Source of the DNA: Anabaena cylindrica PCC 7122 | GTDB lineage: Bacteria > Cyanobacteriota > Cyanobacteriia > Cyanobacteriales > Nostocaceae | Assembly (NCBI RefSeq): GCF_000317695.1 | Contig: NC_019771.1 | Span: 1,988,001 to 2,052,000, forward strand | Direction: 5' to 3' | DNA: 64,000 nt | Shown: in pieces, positions 63,484-64,000 of the stretch | Layout: every line of letters starts with the position of its first letter | How positions within the stretch are numbered: the first letter of the stretch is position 1 | The notes under the pieces: model-generated | What the model was told of the DNA's origin: nothing | The model's database searches: none | Seen by the model: only the letters and a program-made list of their open reading frames with translations | Made by a program: the position numbers and the translations under genes

Positions 63484-64000
63484 TTAATTTATTTCCATAT
63501 AACTGCTGTGCGGCCATTGTCCACCTAATAAAGCGTAAATTTCGACAGGTTTACCAGAAATTGTAATCCCAATTTCATAAGATTTACCTGTGAAGGCAGC
63601 AAAGCGCCGACAAGCTTCATCATAAAAGTGACTACGGCGATAATTTTTATTAGTTAAATCAATTGCAAACAATCCGTAAAAATAGCGAGGAATGCTTTGG
63701 ATTGTTTCGACAATTTGACCTAAGTTTCTCGCCAATATTGCATTACGAGGAACTTCTGTTCCCCAAGCTGTATCTAATGCCCAAGATGCAGAACTGAGGT
63801 GAGAACCGCCACAAATTCCACAAATCCGAGGTGTAACAATTAATCCAGCTTGGGGATCTTTTCCGCGTAAAATTATTTCAAAGCCGCGAAAAAGTTCAGC
63901 GTGAGTCCAAGCATTTGTAACATATCCATTATCAATTTCGACACGGACATCTAAATCTCCCTCGACTCTACCGACGGGGGAAATATCTAAGGTTTGAATT
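63484..64000 (-). CDS. hupL: Uptake [NiFe] hydrogenase large subunit HupL, 5' (N-terminal) segment, partial
   Basis: From the window end the minus strand reads IQTLDISPVGRVEGDLDVRV, WTHAELFRGFEIILRGKDPQ and TPRICGICGGSH (first Ni-Fe ligand pair) through PHSSYM, then MEIN and a stop inside the element. Only about two codons (MT) are missing beyond the edge. In vegetative cells this would encode a truncated product; excision joins it to 41568-42656 to give about 531 codons, the usual HupL length. Confidence 0.97.
   Translation of the reverse strand, partial: IQTLDISPVGRVEGDLDVRVEIDNGYVTNAWTHAELFRGFEIILRGKDPQAGLIVTPRICGICGGSHLSSASWALDTAWGTEVPRNAILARNLGQIVETIQSIPRYFYGLFAIDLTNKNYRRSHFYDEACRRFAAFTGKSYEIGITISGKPVEIYALLGGQWPHSSYMEIN
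63495..63506. repeat. Right direct repeat of the hupL element
   Basis: ccatataactgc as at 42653-42664. With the next bases the coding strand reads CACAGCAGTTATATGG, the site known from Anabaena PCC 7120 (from memory). This copy lies in the N-terminal hupL part. Confidence 0.9.

Overview
The window comes from a heterocyst-forming filamentous cyanobacterium of the order Nostocales. The evidence is frequent HIP1 octamers (GCGATCGC), a phycobilisome core operon, a cyanobacterial ATP synthase operon with both b and b' subunits, heptameric STRR-type tandem repeats between genes, and an uptake hydrogenase gene (hupL) split by a programmed-excision element. No species can be named from the sequence alone.

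Layout. Positions 1-8.3 kb hold mostly housekeeping genes: the start of a hydantoinase/5-oxoprolinase gene, a Tat-exported LD-carboxypeptidase, a Lin0512-family protein, recA, an MFS transporter and a MoeB-rhodanese protein. Several small conserved unknowns and nested miniature transposons lie among them. 8.5-10.5 kb has a NYN-domain protein, an orphan HicB-like protein and a frameshifted PIN toxin with its antitoxin. 10.7-16 kb is the apcE-apcA-apcB-apcC operon; ApcE has four linker repeats. 17-18.7 kb is a graveyard of decayed toxin/immunity genes and repeats. 18.8-26.4 kb holds a methyltransferase and the atp operon (atp1, a, c, b', b, delta, alpha, gamma). 26.6-33.2 kb is a defence-like island with two VapBC-type pairs, a one-polypeptide restriction-modification enzyme, a PD-(D/E)XK-like protein and an Uma2 protein missing its core. 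tmRNA (ssrA), an FMN reductase, ftsH, a toxin/immunity-like pair, and a substrate-binding protein next to a diguanylate cyclase follow up to 41.4 kb.

The main feature is the hupL element. The 3' part of hupL (41568-42656, minus) and the 5' part (63484 to beyond the window end, minus) are separated by about 20.8 kb bounded by 12-bp direct repeats (14 of 16 matches when extended) at 42653 and 63495. Joining the repeats restores one continuous hupL frame of about 531 codons. A XisC/XisA-type recombinase gene sits just inside the left end. This arrangement is known from Anabaena PCC 7120, where excision occurs in developing heterocysts. The element here is about twice the size reported for that strain. 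Its cargo includes five apparently intact toxin-antitoxin pairs plus one fused by deletion, a GNA-type lectin, a secreted astacin-like protease fused to a seven-repeat propeller, a Coq4-like gene divergent from a TetR regulator with three matching operators, an AAA ATPase-nuclease, and a small membrane protein divergent from a proline-rich mini-ORF. It also carries a second, truncated recombinase fragment and three copies of a non-coding module that follows the recombinase, which suggests a composite origin. The stretches between toxin-antitoxin modules are filled with HIP1-derived repeats.

All family assignments were made by eye from motifs; no database search was run.
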